Assembly (NCBI GenBank): GCA_963573315.1
Contig: OY752147.1
Location: 992,001-1,056,000 of the forward strand
Length of the DNA: 64,000 nt
Source: Entomortierella parvispora
Lineage: Eukaryota > Mortierellomycota > Mortierellomycetes > Mortierellales > Mortierellaceae
Direction: 5' to 3'
Part shown: in pieces, positions 36,205 to 48,395 of the stretch
Layout: each line of letters begins with the position of its first letter
How positions within the stretch are numbered: the first letter of the stretch is position 1
Notes under the pieces: model-generated
The model's input: only the letters and a program-made list of their open reading frames with translations
The model's database searches: none
What the model was told of the DNA's origin: nothing
Program-made: the position numbers and the translations under genes

Positions 36205-38413
36205 ATGTATTGCGTTGTGAAGGCAACACTCCGGAACGAACACCGTCGCTTCACCCTCGCGACCGTGGATCCAAACAACCTTCGCCAGACTACTGCAACA
36301 GACTTATCATACAATACCCTTCACTCCAAGGTAGGTCTACTAAACTTGCTTTTTTCCAGTCTGAATGACACAAAATAGCCACGTAGCGCGCAAACGTACC
36401 TCTGACCCTTGTACCTTAGCTCTGCGAACTGTTTGGGCAGGCAAACTTGGTCATCTCTCTCCAAGAACGGACCGGCACCAAGAAGCCTCTTCGCACTGAC
36501 GAAGATATTCTTTCTGCCATCACATCCTCTGTCGCTCTTGCGCCGCCCAACGCCCCCATGGTCGTTATCAAGCTGATGGCTGAACCAGGTAAAAGTGGAC
36601 TATTTTATCGCACCAGCTGTGTTGCACACCTGACTAAAACAATGCTCAAAAAACATCCTGCTACTAGCAGAACCCGTAGTAGGATCTATCCATCTCCTCT
36701 CGAGCTATGCCATACCCTGCTCTTCCCACTCCTCACTCCAGACTTGCGGGGATTCTAAAAACTCCTGCTCACCGGCAGCTGGTCGATTGATTTTGCATCC
36801 CAGGGTCTTTTGCGATTCGTGCCTGACTCCCATCAGAGGTGTGCGGCATAAATGCCTGGACTGCGACAACTACGACCTCTGCCAAGCCTGCCGTCCGCAT
36901 GCAGAAAGTCTTCATCGTGCAGTCCACACGTTCCAGGCCATTGATAAACCCATTGAATGTCGGCAGAGCCCACATTCTACCTCCAAGCACTATGGCTTAC
37001 CTTTACCATTTCTTCCAAGGACAGCAAAAGATCCTGTTCATTTGGCGACTTGCGATATTTGCACCGCTGGCATCGTCGGGATTCGTCATAAGTGCTTCCA
37101 GTGCCCAGATTATGACCTTTGTCAAGAATGTCTCCCATTGGCACGAATCCACCACCCGAGTCATGACTTCATGCCTATTTCTTTCCCGGGCCAAATCTCT
37201 ATAAAAATGGACAAGACGCCACACTTTGGCGTGATATGTGATGGCTGCGAAGGCGAGATTAACGGCATTAGATATAAGGCAAGTGTGCTTTTTTTACCAA
37301 CCAAAATCATACTGCAAATATTTAGGATATTAATCGCTTTGACGACAGTGCGGAAATTGCCCCGACTTTGATCTTTGTGGCAATTGCGAAGCTTCTCCCA
37401 CACTCTTTCATGATCCAACCCACATCATGCTAAAAATTCGAACCCCGGTTGAAAATCGCGTGGGCCTGGCCCTCCCTCTCTTGCCTATGATGTATCGAAA
37501 AGGTTGGAGTTCCCTTCATACTGCTGCTGAGCAGCGATACCCTGCTAAAGACCCATCATTGAATCCTGCGCCAAAGTTGAAACACGGTGCACAGACATCT
37601 GCTCTCAGTTTGGCTACACTGTAAGATACTTACTTTTCAGCTCCTTTTTTCTCTTGTTGCTCCTATTCTAACATTTTCGTTTATGTTTCGGGCAGTCAAC
37701 CAATACTGCAGGATCGTCATGAGTCCGAGTACCGAGCAGCTTTTGTAAAGGACATCAACCTCCAAGATGGGACAGTTATTCAAGCTGGCTCGCAATTCCT
37801 CAAGATTTGGGAAATGTCTAACCCTGGGCCAAGCGTGTGGCCCAAGGACACACGTCTTCAATTTATGGGAGGAGACCGCATGCTAAACGATTTGGACACA
37901 TCAGCTTCAAATCCTGGGTTCAAAATTGAGCGCGCTGATGTTGGCGAGTCTGCCTGCGTGTCTGCAGACTTGAAGGCACCGCCACTTCCTGGACGATATA
38001 TCTCCTACTGGCGCTTAGTCGCACCGTCGGGAGAACCCTTTGGCCATCGTGTGTGGTGTGATATCCTTGTGGAAGAAGGTTCCGAAAACAGCCTGGACTC
38101 TGCCGGATCCTCAACAATGATCTTTCCCATGGCAGATTGCACAGAGGAGCAGATCAAGAAGGCCTGGTCCCGGGTTGAATCAAATTTCGACGCTAACGTT
38201 GTAGCAGTCGCACTCCCATCTGCGGGCACATTCACTTCTACTACTATCGCATCGGACAGGCACACAACTACGGCTTCCTTGACGGACGATCAGTTGTCGA
38301 ACGTTTCTGGTCAATATATGGGAAGCGATGTATCATCTGTGCTTGGCTACGATGAATCAGTCGGGAGCCAAGACGACGATGCCGACTTTATCGTGATAAC
38401 TCGTGGCGAATAA
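36205..38413 (+). CDS. NBR1-like selective autophagy receptor (PB1, ZZ fingers, FW domain)
   Basis: Five exons: 36205-36330, 36420-36588, 36671-37278, 37349-37620 and 37696-38413, giving 630 aa. The order is a PB1-like N-terminus (VVKATLRNEHRRFTLATV ... DEDILSAI); three ZZ zinc fingers (CDSCLTPIRGVRHKCLDCDN, CDICTAGIVGIRHKCFQCPD, CDGCEGEINGIRYKCGNCPD); then an NBR1/FW-type beta domain (FLKIWEMSNPGPSVWPKDTR, PGRYISYWRLVAPSGEPFGH). This is the architecture of NBR1-family cargo receptors. The C-terminus DDDADFIVI carries an acid-preceded F-x-x-I, a plausible Atg8-interacting motif. Intron 3 begins GCAAGT after AAG, and only this GC-AG splice rejoins the third ZZ finger in frame. Confidence 0.88.
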
Positions 38414-38767
38414 ACTACAATACTTTTTTTTTTGCTTCAAAATTTCCCAGGCGTTTGCAAACTCATCTTCGGATTGTGTGGTTTTAAAAACCATATTTGA
38501 GGCGTGGGCAAATGAGATCAAGTTTTTGGTGCACAGGGCCTCGGGAGGAGCGCGCTTTGACGCCTCGGAAGAGAGGAAGTTGGGGGATGGGGGGACGGGA
38601 AAGGATGGCCCGACTGCAGAGAGGTTGAGAGCAAATATCGCAGAGATAACGATGAATTGCTCTTTCTCACTTCTCATTTCCTATCTTTCAGTCCATTTCC
38701 TCTTCTTTTTCTTCCTTCCCTTCATTCCCTTATCCCCCAAACCCCCAATTCCCCAACATTACAGGCT
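38414..38767. other. Promoter region of the branching-enzyme gene
   Basis: 354 bases, including a pyrimidine-rich leader (38680-38760) directly upstream of the start codon. No gene was seen. Confidence 0.5.
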
Positions 38768-41393
38768 ATGACCATGGCGATGGATACTAATACTGCCCCA
38801 TCTGAAGACACTGTCTTGCCAACCAAGAACAAGTGTTCCCAAGATGGAACTGGTGTCATTCAGCTAGATCCTTGGCTAGAGCCATACAAAGCAGGTCTTG
38901 TCAAAAGGTAGGATATCGGAAGCAAATGAACTGACACTAACAGTAAACGTCGAAAATCTAATTTGTAAGAGCTACAGGTTCTCTGCTTATAAGGTTTGGC
39001 GAGAGCTCATCCGCCAACAAGGCGGATACGAAAAGTTCACGAGAGGATATGAAAAATTCGGCTTTCAGATATCGACGGAAGGAATCACGTACCGCGAGTG
39101 GGCCCCAAATGCTAAGGAGGCCTTTTTGTTTGGAGATTTTAGTAAGTGTGAATGTTTTGTTACTTGTCTCTTTACATCCTCTCCTCTAACGTCCTTTGTC
39201 TTTCATACATGTAAAAGACCAATGGAACAATTCGAGTCATCCCATGACAAGAGACGAATTTGGTGTTTTTGAGATTACGTTGCCTCACAAGGCAGACGGG
39301 ACCCCAGCCATCGAGCACAACTCCAAAGTCAAGGTAAGCAATATCATCCCTACCGCTGATTTATAATTGAATGAAAAGGTTAAGGTCCATTTCGCTTCTT
39401 TTTTTGAAAGATCACTATGGTCAAGCCGGACGAGACTCACATTGATCGCCTTCCTGCTTGGATCAAGAGAGTCACTCAGGACCTGAAAGTGTCTCCTACG
39501 TATGATGCTATTTTTTGGAACCCGCCTGAAGCGTACAAGTGGAAGAACAAAGCTCCTCCAAAGCCAGCAAGCGTGAAGGTCTATGAAGCACATGGTATGC
39601 GATACCATTGACCTAGTGAATTGTAATAATGCACTCGTCCTAACCAACGATATTTTTAACACCAGTTGGCATCGCAACGGCAGAGGGGCGCGTGGGACAG
39701 TTCACTGAGTTTACGGCCAATGTCCTACCTCGCATCAAGAAGCTGGGATACAACACTATCCAACTAATGGCCATCATGGAGCATGCATACTATGCATCGT
39801 TCGGCTACCAAGTCACTAGCTTTTTTGCGGTTAGCAGCCGTTATGGTACGCTTTAGAAAATGTTCGTGTTAATATTACCAATTCAAACAACACTAACAAA
39901 TTTATCGGGTCTACATCCAGGCACGCCCGAGGACCTGAAAGAGCTAATCGATACCGCCCACGGTATGGGTATCACGGTACTTCTCGATGTTGTCCACTCG
40001 CATGCCTGCAAGAACGTGCTTGATGGTCTGAATAACTTTGATGGAAGTGAGCACCAATACTTTCATGACGGTCCCAAAGGTCGTCATGATCTATGGGATT
40101 CGCGTCTGTTCAACTATGCGAACTATGAGACTGTACGGTTTTTGATGAGTAACCTCCGCTTCTACATGGAAGAATACCAGTTCGGTGGATTCCGGTTCGA
40201 TGGTGTGACCAGTATGATGTATCTCCATCATGGCATTGGCTATGGGTTCTCGGGCAATTACCAGGAATACTTTGGAGACACTGTTGACTTGGAAGCTGTG
40301 GTCTACCTCATGCTTGCTAACGACATGCTTCACGAGTTGTACCCCAGTTGTATAACGATTGCGGAAGGTAATGGGCTTTCCGACTTGATACCAGCCAGCA
40401 CCATGAGCTTCCGGCTCATCGCTATCCTTATTTTCAATAGATGTTTCTGGTATGCCGACGCTTTGCAGACCGGTGTATGAAGGAGGTGTTGGATTTGATT
40501 ACCGACTTTCAATGGCAGTGCCAGATATGTGGATCAAGCTGTTGAAAGAAAAGTCTGACGATGAATGGGACATTGGCAATATTGTCTTTACTCTGACCAA
40601 TAGAAGATACAAGGTACGGATGAAGATGAACTGCGGATCTAAAAGAAAATACGAACTAAATTGACGATTCTCTGGTGCAATTTTCTTGTACCCTTAGGAA
40701 CCGTCGATCGCGTACTGTGAGTCGCATGACCAAGCCTTGGTCGGCGATAAAACTATTGCTTTCTGGCTCATGGACAAGGAGATGTACACCCACATGAGCA
40801 CTCTGACCGAGCTGACGCCTATCATTGACAGAGGTCTGGCCTTGCACAAGATGATACGGCTTGTCACGCACTCCCTTGGGGGAGAAGGATACCTCACCTT
40901 CATTGGGAATGAGTTTGGACATCCAGAATGGCTTGACTTCCCTCGAGCAGGCAACAGCTCGTCGTTTCACTATGCACGCCGTCAATGGAATGTGGTGGAC
41001 GACGAGCTTTTGCGCTATAAATACCTCAACGACTTCGACGCCGCAATGAATAATGCAGAGGCCGATGTTAACTGGTTGTGCGCTCCTCAGGCATATGTAT
41101 CTCTGAAGCACGAAGGCGACAAAGTTCTTTCGTTTGACAGAGCACGCGCAGTTTTTATCTTCAACTTCCATCCCACCCAGTCCTTTGCGGACTACAGGAT
41201 CGGCGTCCCCGCCGCAGGCGAATACAAGATCTTACTGAACACCGATGACCATCGATATGGAGGCCATGGTCGCGTGAACATGGGATCGAGTGCGTACTTT
41301 ACTCGCGAAGAGCCTTGGTGCGGTCGAGATCATTTCGTCCAAGTCTACATCCCTTGTCGCACAGCACTTGTCATCTTCAAAACAGACAATTAA
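38768..41393 (+). CDS. GLC3: 1,4-alpha-glucan (glycogen) branching enzyme
   Basis: Creates alpha-1,6 branches in glycogen. Eight exons: 38768-38907, 38978-39141, 39218-39333, 39411-39594, 39666-39845, 39921-40367, 40441-40613 and 40698-41393, giving 699 aa, close to the roughly 700 aa usual in eukaryotes. It has a CBM48 domain ([24 protein letters not shown]), then a GH13 barrel with [51 protein letters not shown] (nucleophile Asp), [16 protein letters not shown] (acid/base Glu) and [13 protein letters not shown] (third Asp). It ends in a C-terminal beta domain. The start is the first ATG of a MTMAMDT cluster; the ATG at 38774 or 38780 is equally possible. All catalytic residues are present. 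Confidence 0.96.
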
Positions 41394-41514
41394 AGAGCAC
41401 GTGATCTCCAGCGCGTTTTTTTTCTTGTTTCTCCAAGCTTCGTTCAATTTCGCCTCTTCGCAATCTCTGACTCCTCTGCTCCTCTATACGTGCTCGCTTT
41501 TCATTCAACAATCC

Positions 41515-44500
41515 ATGATGGCACAGACATCAACAGCCAAAACAACCTGGCTTAATCAGCTGCCTGACCATAGCGTCTTCCAGCTGGACGAACAAGAGTA
41601 CATGGAATGGGCAAAACACAACATACCAGATTCATCGGGTGCCAGAAGTGATACGAACTCCTTCAGTACGCGCATCAAGGACATCAACACTACTACAGAA
41701 AAAACAACAACGTTTACTACATTCAGTAAAATGGGTCGGGATTCGTTTGGATTGGAAGATCTAAAAGATGACTACAAAGATGCCCACTTGGGACTGTCAT
41801 GCATGGTTGTTCATGGACAAGACTTGTTTTTGGCAGTCGGACGACAAGTTCGATACGCGAGCCTATCAGACCTGAAAAAGAACGTTGAGAACATTGGCAG
41901 GACAGCCGCCGAGGAGTATATGGAGAAGAAACAGCACAAGGTAAACCCTCTCGTTCTCAAAAAAGGAAGCGAAACATTGTTATCTGCCGCGCAATCACCA
42001 GCTTACATTGAGCGAAAAATTTCACTTGAGGACCCTAGGTGCTGAAGATCCAGAGCATTGACTTTGATATTCGAAGACTTGTTCTCAACCCAGAAGGAAA
42101 ACTACTTGCTATTGTAGGAGACGAAAAGATTGTCATCGCGGCACTACCCAAGGTTTTGAAACAGAATGCCAGGGCTGTCAACTGTAAATCATATGTTCTC
42201 GGCGAATTCTACCACATCAACAAAGGTCCCTCGAAGATCGTTAAGGTTCTCTGGCACCCGCTCAGCAAAGGATTCACGGATGTACTTGTCATGACTCATG
42301 ATGGAATATTGCGGTATGAGAACTGGCTGCTGCTGAATGGTGTGCGAAGTCTCTTTCGCATTGCATCTAATACCTTCCTTTTGCAGAATGTACAATGTCG
42401 CATCCGATGTTAACGAACCCGATCAAGTTTTCAACTTTTTCGGGGTACATGGACACCGATCAAGCACATATGGGCTAGATGATGTTGATGATCTAGCGTC
42501 ATTCTGCTTTGGATCGAAATTCTCTGAATGGGGCCAGCTCACAGTTTACGGTCTCACACAGGACAGCAATCTCTATATGATGTGCCCAGTCATGCCGCAA
42601 AATTGGTAAGTAGGATCTGCAGTTCACACGTAAGTCCTTACGGGAGCTTTCAGAGCAGAGTTTAATCCTATAACACCTATCCTGGAATGTACAACATAGT
42701 ATTATTGGCGTATCTGCTTTGTCCGAGATCCGCTCAAAGCTGAGCAGGGAGACAACTACGCTGGCAATGACTGCAGAGGAGAAAAGTTTAGCAATGCTCA
42801 AAAAAGAGTGGCTCGAGGGTTTGCTGGATAGCGCACAGCCACACCCCTTCTCTGACGAAGTGGTCATGCTACAGAGACCTAACCTTAAAGCTGCACTGAC
42901 AGCTCGACAAGGACCATTCCTTTTTCAACCTGCCCCGCACGAGTTGAGAGATGACGAAAACAGGGCGTATGATATTCTGAGCCTGGATACTGAGGCTGCT
43001 GATGTGATTGTGATGGCTCATTCTAGCGGGAGGGTGGACGTTTGCATCGCCGTTGACCGCCCTACAGCCCAATGGACTCTACCGATATCAATTGACCCGA
43101 GAGGGCATAGCGGTCATACTGACGAGGCTGTCGAGGAGCTCCCTGTTGTCTCAGTATATGAAACAATCGATCTAGGTTTGCTCTCCGTTTTTGGGACGAG
43201 TTCGGCGTCAACTGCAGGGGCCTATGCTTTGGAAGAGCGAAGATTGGGTATTCCTAACCATCCGGTTTTGGTACAAGACACCTTGTATGGAGACACATTT
43301 TATATCTATCACGAGGCAGGAGCACACTGTATCTCGGTTAGACCATGGCTAGAGAGACTCACGTCCATCTTTGAGACGACAGCGAACGGTCAATCGGCGC
43401 GCATAGATTCTGAAATCAAACAGTTTCACGAATCGTCGATCGAATCCAGTGTGTGCTACGTCGTGAATACCAGACCTACAAGATCAAGGTATTCTTCGTT
43501 GTAGAGACCCATCAACCTGCCCGGTAAGAGTGTACTAATCATTTGCACCCTTCCTTGTCGTCGACATAGTCCGGTGGCGCCTGTGGTCGCCTGCGCTGTT
43601 GTTGCGGATCCTTATCTGGAATACTCGCTGCTTATGTTGACGTCTTCTTTGCAGCTAATTGGAATGCAGCTTTCCACGCGACCCTCCCACGACGACATTA
43701 GTACCTCGGCAACCCCCTCGCTTCCAGCTCAGCGATCTCCTGTGTTGCCGATCGACGCGGCCATTCAGAAGATATATACGCCTTCGCTGTCCAAGCCTGG
43801 ATTTGAAGAGCAGGGAGGATTATTGAACCCGAACGGACTACCACTTAGACCCAAGGTTGTTCTCCCTCCTGGCGCTGGCAAAGCCAACATTACCGTCACA
43901 GAGGAAAATTTGAGGTTCCTGAATATGCTGGTTCTGGGAATTCGCCAGTCTTTGCGAGAAATCTATTCGGCAGGTGACCTTACTCAACAGCGAGTGGATG
44001 AACAACTAATTGAATATTCGCGACAACAAGACGTGGTCAACAAGACACATCAGCACACTCATGGCATATTGTCTCAGAAGACGCAAGAGCAGGCAAATCG
44101 TCTGGATGCTTTGAATGCGCGGCAGATGGCTCTAATGGCTCGCGCAGACAATCTCCTCCAAAAGCTGATGGAGTCCAAGGAACCAGAACTAAGTCCTGCG
44201 GAAAAAGTGTGGGTGAGCGGAGTGGCCAAGAGCGAGAGAGTGGTTAAAACATATAGCGAAAGGCGACACAAAGTGCAAGCTCAGTACGAAATTTTGAACA
44301 GAAGGATGAAGGAGATGTTGTTGGAGCAGGGTCTCGATACTCCGTTGTCCTCAACAATCGTGGCTGGTACTGGAGGCGTGGAGACCAAGAGATATATCGG
44401 ACGAGGTTTCAAGGAAAGCGGATCAGGGGCTTCAACCTTACCGCCTTACCATCAGCAACCCAGACGAGCCGGCACGCGTTTCGGAACGGCCCAGCAAAAC

Positions 44501-44707
44501 TCTTTAGAGAACGATTTATCGATCGAGTAAGTTAAATACTATTGTCGTCTGATGCTGTGTACCACTATAACTTGGACTCCTTCTAAACCGTTGATGACGA
44601 TGTGAAATAGGTCACGATTGCTGGAATCTACCGTTAAGCAGGTCAAGGAGCTGAGCTCTCGCATGGAAGTGTTGCATCTTGCTCAGGAGACTCCTTCACT
44701 CCGTTAA
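41515..44707 (+). CDS. NUP82: Nup82/Nup88-type nucleoporin
   Basis: Cytoplasmic-side nuclear pore subunit with an N-terminal beta-propeller and C-terminal coiled coil, anchoring mRNA export factors. Six exons: 41515-41940, 42039-42313, 42387-42605, 42700-43488, 43570-44526 and 44611-44707, giving 920 aa. Propeller segments include LGLSCMVVHGQDLFLAVG, IQSIDFDIRRLVLNPEGK, KIVKVLWHPLSKGFTDVLVM and the signature THDGILRMYNVASDVNEPDQ. The C-terminal part (LRFLNMLVLGIRQSLREI, then Gln/Glu/Arg-rich heptads up to VKELSSRMEVLHLAQ) is coiled coil. Intron 1 (41941-42038) is needed: without it the frame hits a stop at 42043. Family call is by motif and overall layout. Confidence 0.85.
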
Positions 44708-44849
44708 ATAAAGGGAGCCCTAGAAAATTTCTTTTTTGTGGACCCTTGTGAGGGTAACCATCTTGAATCTTTTTCCCGTAAAGGACCTGTAACTGTAAGG
44801 GTGAAATCAATCAGCAACGGTGGGTATTACAAATTCGTAACCTAGCAGG

Positions 44850-45500
44850 CGGTGTGTCCTGCTTGCCTCTGCGAAACTGGGTCCTTGTCTCTCAATAGTG
44901 ATCTGCTCTGGCCGGGCTGTACCTGTCGTTTCATCTTGGGGCTAATATCGCGTTCCTTCTCCCAAGCAATGATGGATTTGCAATGTTCGGATAAACTGGT
45001 GTGCGACCGCGACTACAACCGAGTGGGGAGCTTTGAATAATGGTGTCCACGCGTCGGTCAAGGCGGAGTATAATAGTCCTTGGTGTGCAGTGACTACCGA
45101 ACGTGCCGAGTCCAAGGGTGGAGTGTCCTCGCCAAATTTCGGAGGGCGGAACGTGGACAATTCGTTGAAAGCAGAGTAGAGTGACGCCCAGATTTGCACG
45201 TCCGCGAGTTGGTGCCAATACAGTGTCGTTGGTCGTTTCTGTTGCGTTGTTTTCTGGGTCTATTTTTTTTTTTTTTTTTTTTAGAGTTTATAATATTATC
45301 TGTTATAATAATTGTAAGTCAACCAAACGACACGCTTCTGCACGCGTTCGTTCAACCCAAGGGAAACGGACGAAATACGATGCTTGACATCGCACAACCC
45401 GCCTATAACGGCCCATGCACCCGTGTATCACAAACCCGCGCCCTCGTGAGTGGTGTCTCCTGCTTGCCTCAGCGAAGCTGGGTCATGTCCTCCAAGTGGC
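44850..45500. repeat. Duplicated repeat sequence next to the LINE relic
   Basis: A roughly 40-bp sequence at 44850-44893 (core GTCCTGCTTGCCTC) recurs with a few changes at 45448-45490, near the 3' end of the LINE relic. Between them the minus strand carries an open stretch (SAFNELSTFRPPKFGED) and a poly-T run near 45262-45281. This suggests two tandem or nested insertions of related elements. Limits are approximate. Confidence 0.5.
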
Positions 45501-45520
45501 CTTTCATGCTCATCCGTCAC

Positions 45521-47060
45521 TTATTCTCCGAGATCCTTTTCCAAGAAATATTTTACTCCTCCTGTCCGCTCAGGGAGAGCGCCGAGATCTTGAACTTGGT
45601 TGTCCTCTCGGTCCAGGTCGTCGTCTAACAGGTTTCGGCTCTTGATATTACTTGCTCCTCGGAATTCGTCCATCAGCATCGTCCAGAACGCGTCCATCGA
45701 CTCCTCCACGAACGTCGGCTCCTCCTTCTTGAATTCTTCGCCTTTCTCCTCCGCTTTCTTCTTCTCACTCAGCCACCTCTTCTTCTCTCTAGTCCAAATT
45801 TTCTTTCCTAGGTCGGTCACCAGCGTCATCGCCTTCTCCCAACCTTCGCACTGGCTCTCCAACGTTTCTGGACACCTCCAAATGTGAGTTGTATCTTCTT
45901 CGTTCACTTCGCAGACTCGGCAGTAGTTGTCGTTATACAGATCTGACCTCCATTCTGCCATGTACTTCAACGTGGGCAGCATCCCGTTCAGTTTTTTTGA
46001 TCCTGTGGGCTCTTTTCGTACAGTCTGAGGTGCTGGTAAACATACTCCTGGGCTTGTTGCGGTTGTGAACAACTGCAATTGATGTCCGCCACTCGATTTC
46101 TCGCCAGTCCTTTACCTCTGCCTTGGTTCTGTTTTGATCCGCCCATTGGTAGTGCACTCGTGCCACAGATTGTTTTTTCAGCAATAGGCGCAGGTCATCT
46201 TCTACCAGCTTGCCGTTGAACATTACGTGGCATTCCATATCTGTGTGCACGAAAGGGTCCATATCCCAAGCGTCCTTGGTATGTCCCTCATTTGCGACAA
46301 TGTTTGCCATGTTGTTGCCTACGTTGTCGGCATGTCCCTCAACCCATTGCACCCTGATCTTTTCGCCTTGCCGGTTGTAAGCCTCCACGATCGCTGCGCA
46401 CCAGACTGCATAGGGTGAACGTAGTCTCTTCCTCGCTGTTGCTGTCTTTCTCCAGACCACAAGGGTGTTTTGAATTGTTTCACCACAGCCGTGTTGTCAA
46501 TAAATACGGTCGCTTTGGTGTCTTTGGTGCACACCAAAATTGTCGCTAACAGTCCAACCAGTTCAGCCTTTGTTGAAGATGCGTACCTCATTACTTTTCC
46601 AGAGGTGATGGCTTTGTGTCTCGTCTCTCCTGGCTTCTTCGTGACAACTCCAAAGGCTATGCTGACTGTCGTATCCCCATGGTCCTTCATTGACCCGTCT
46701 GAGTAAAATTCCAACGGCCCAAATCCTTCCAAGCTGTTCCGGGTTTCGAGAATTTCCGCCTCCGATTGTGCCGTTATCAGTAGCCCGTAGATGTCCTTGA
46801 ACGTTTCTTTCCTGGGAAGAAGCCTCTCTCTTGGTGTTGATGTTCTGTCCAGTTCTTGTCTAGCGTCTTCTTTCAGTCTACTTGTGATGGTCCTGCCATC
46901 AGGATGTTGGTACCTCTGTCGAAGTTTGACGTATTTAGCTCTTTGTACACGGAATATCGCTTTGACGTTCTTGAGGCGCTTGTTCCGCCGTTGCCGAGGT
47001 TCCTTCAGCTGTCGCTGTTCGGCTTTTTTTTTTTTTGTCGCTGTTCGCTGGCTTTAAACA
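45521..47060 (-). mobile_element. 5'-truncated LINE-type retrotransposon relic (RNase H and C-terminal finger)
   Basis: Reading the minus strand from about 47060, an open basic segment (KNVKAIFRVQRAKYVKLRQR) leads into an RNase H domain. Its DEDD residues are visible: EFYSDGSMKDHGDT, ASSTKAELVGLLAT, ATVFIDNTAVVKQF and WVEGHADNVGNNMANI. A C-terminal CCHC-like motif follows (YCRVCEVNEEDTTHIWRCPE), then a Lys/Glu-rich tail ending at 45521. Two frameshifts (near 46450 and 46020) break the frame. No reverse transcriptase is seen, so only the 3' part of the element is present. A GATCACGTGATC palindrome marks its upstream edge. Confidence 0.8.
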
Positions 47061-47063
47061 CTC

Positions 47064-47075
47064 GATCACGTGATC
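47064..47075. promoter_or_regulatory. GATCACGTGATC palindrome
   Basis: A 12-bp palindrome with CACGTG core between the LINE relic's upstream edge and tRNA-Asn. It matches the centre of the palindrome upstream of the threonyl-tRNA synthetase gene. Confidence 0.3.
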
Positions 47076-47127
47076 ATTGTTGAGGGAGTTCAAAAGAGAA
47101 TTGGTGCACGACTTAGTACTGATTTGG

Positions 47128-47201
47128 GCTTCCGTGGCGCAATTGGTTAGCGCGTCTGACTGTTAATCAGGAGGTTGGTGGTTCAAGCCCACCCGGGAGC
47201 G
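47128..47201 (+). tRNA. tRNA-Asn (anticodon GTT)
   Basis: A 74-base cloverleaf can be folded by eye. The acceptor stem GCTTCCG pairs with CGGGAGC. The D stem is GCGC/GCGC. The anticodon stem TCTGA/TCAGG carries loop CTGTTAA, anticodon GTT. The T arm is GGTGG-TTCAAGC-CCACC, and the discriminator base is G. Internal A and B boxes are intact and there is no intron. It sits immediately downstream of the LINE relic. Confidence 0.95.
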
Positions 47202-48067
47202 GTTATTTTGTTCGAGTTTTGTGAATTCACTTCAGTGCTTTAACTGATTTTTTTTGAAGGGTTTTTCTACTCGACAACCCAGCTTGTTCGACTTACGTGA
47301 TAACCGCCCACTTTTTGCTCTCCATGTAACACTCTCTTTTGCTTTTCGAGACAAAAACATGCAGGGAAGGGACGAAATCTCTTCGAGGCGACTTGTTACT
47401 CTCTTTTATCCTTCGAGGTATCGCCTTTAACCCCTCTGAGGCAATGATTAACGCGTTTGTGGCGATATTGTCGCTTTTTAGCGAGTGTCAAGTCGTGTCG
47501 ATAACGATATGGGACTTGAACTCTTGAATTGAGTTGCGGGAAGCTGGATAAGGAATGAGTGCGAATACAGTGGCTGTTTATTATTGTAACAAAGTTCTGT
47601 TCAAGAGAAGGCAAAAAAGAGTGTTACTACATGGAGTTAGAGCGCAAAAAGTGGGGGGTTGTCGAGTAGATAAATCCTTTTTCGAAGGATCTATCTATCC
47701 GCCGACCTGCAAACACCCTCCTTTTTGGATATCCTGACAGCCGACCTCGATTTCTCTAACCGCCGACTTTTTTGACTGTCTTGTCCGCCGACTTTACAAG
47801 TGCTATCCACCATCCCACCTTCCTATCAAAAGTCGATGGAATCAAGTCCAATCGTTACCAAGGTCTGTAGAAACACATATTATCCAAGTTGCAAGGTCTC
47901 CAGCGAGATTCAACTGTTTTGAACGACAACTCCCATTGCCATTCCTCACATTGTCCTCCCACCACCTGCTTCGACTTGTCACAACATTGACTGTTCCAAT
48001 ACAGCACCATCCGGTCGAAGGAGACGACAGCAATTGCAAAGTCGGCACATATTGAGGAGGGTCTAGT
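47202..48067. repeat. Repeat-derived DNA downstream of tRNA-Asn
   Basis: No gene is supported. The region holds several CCGCCGAC(C/T) copies (47700-47795). It also has a stem-loop around 47660-47710 and a TCTATCCGCCGAC block at 47694-47706. The block matches the terminal repeat of the small element downstream of tRNA-Arg at 56281-56432. Short open frames are without features. Confidence 0.5.
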
Positions 48068-48068
48068 T

Positions 48069-48395
48069 TTGTGCAGGAAGGAAAAAACTTGACACCCCAT
48101 TTACCTTTTAAAACGTAGTGAAGGACATTTGAAAAAAAAAGTTCTGAGGGGGTTAAAATACCTTTATCTTCCCGTCTGGAGTCAATGCCGGCCTATTGGA
48201 GGCCTTGGAAAGAAGACAGAAGAGATAAAAAATTTACATGCACCCAGGGTTGACAAATAGTTAGACCGCTTTTTGGATGGCTTATTTGTCGACCCTGCCA
48301 TTCTCTAACAGTGCCCATTGCCCTCAGTGCTTTTTTCAAATGTCCTTCACTACGTTTGTAAATGGAGTGTCAAGCTTTTCTTTCCCTGCACAAAG
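48069..48395. mobile_element. Non-coding element with about 75-80-bp terminal inverted repeats
   Basis: The left arm (48069-48150, beginning TTGTGCAGG and including AACGTAGTGAAGGACATTTG) is repeated in inverse orientation in the right arm (48321-48395, CAAATGTCCTTCACTACGTT). Agreement is roughly 85 percent by eye. The 170-base interior has no open frame. It shares sequence (ATAAAAAATTTACATG ... AGTTAGACCG) with 48530-48610, next to the Fanzor relic. It looks like a MITE or solo remnant of a larger inverted-repeat element. Confidence 0.75.

Noticed and set aside
42000-42046. Apparent frameshift in the nucleoporin gene
   Set aside because: An ordinary GT-AG intron at 41941-42038 restores the frame exactly, so no lesion is needed.
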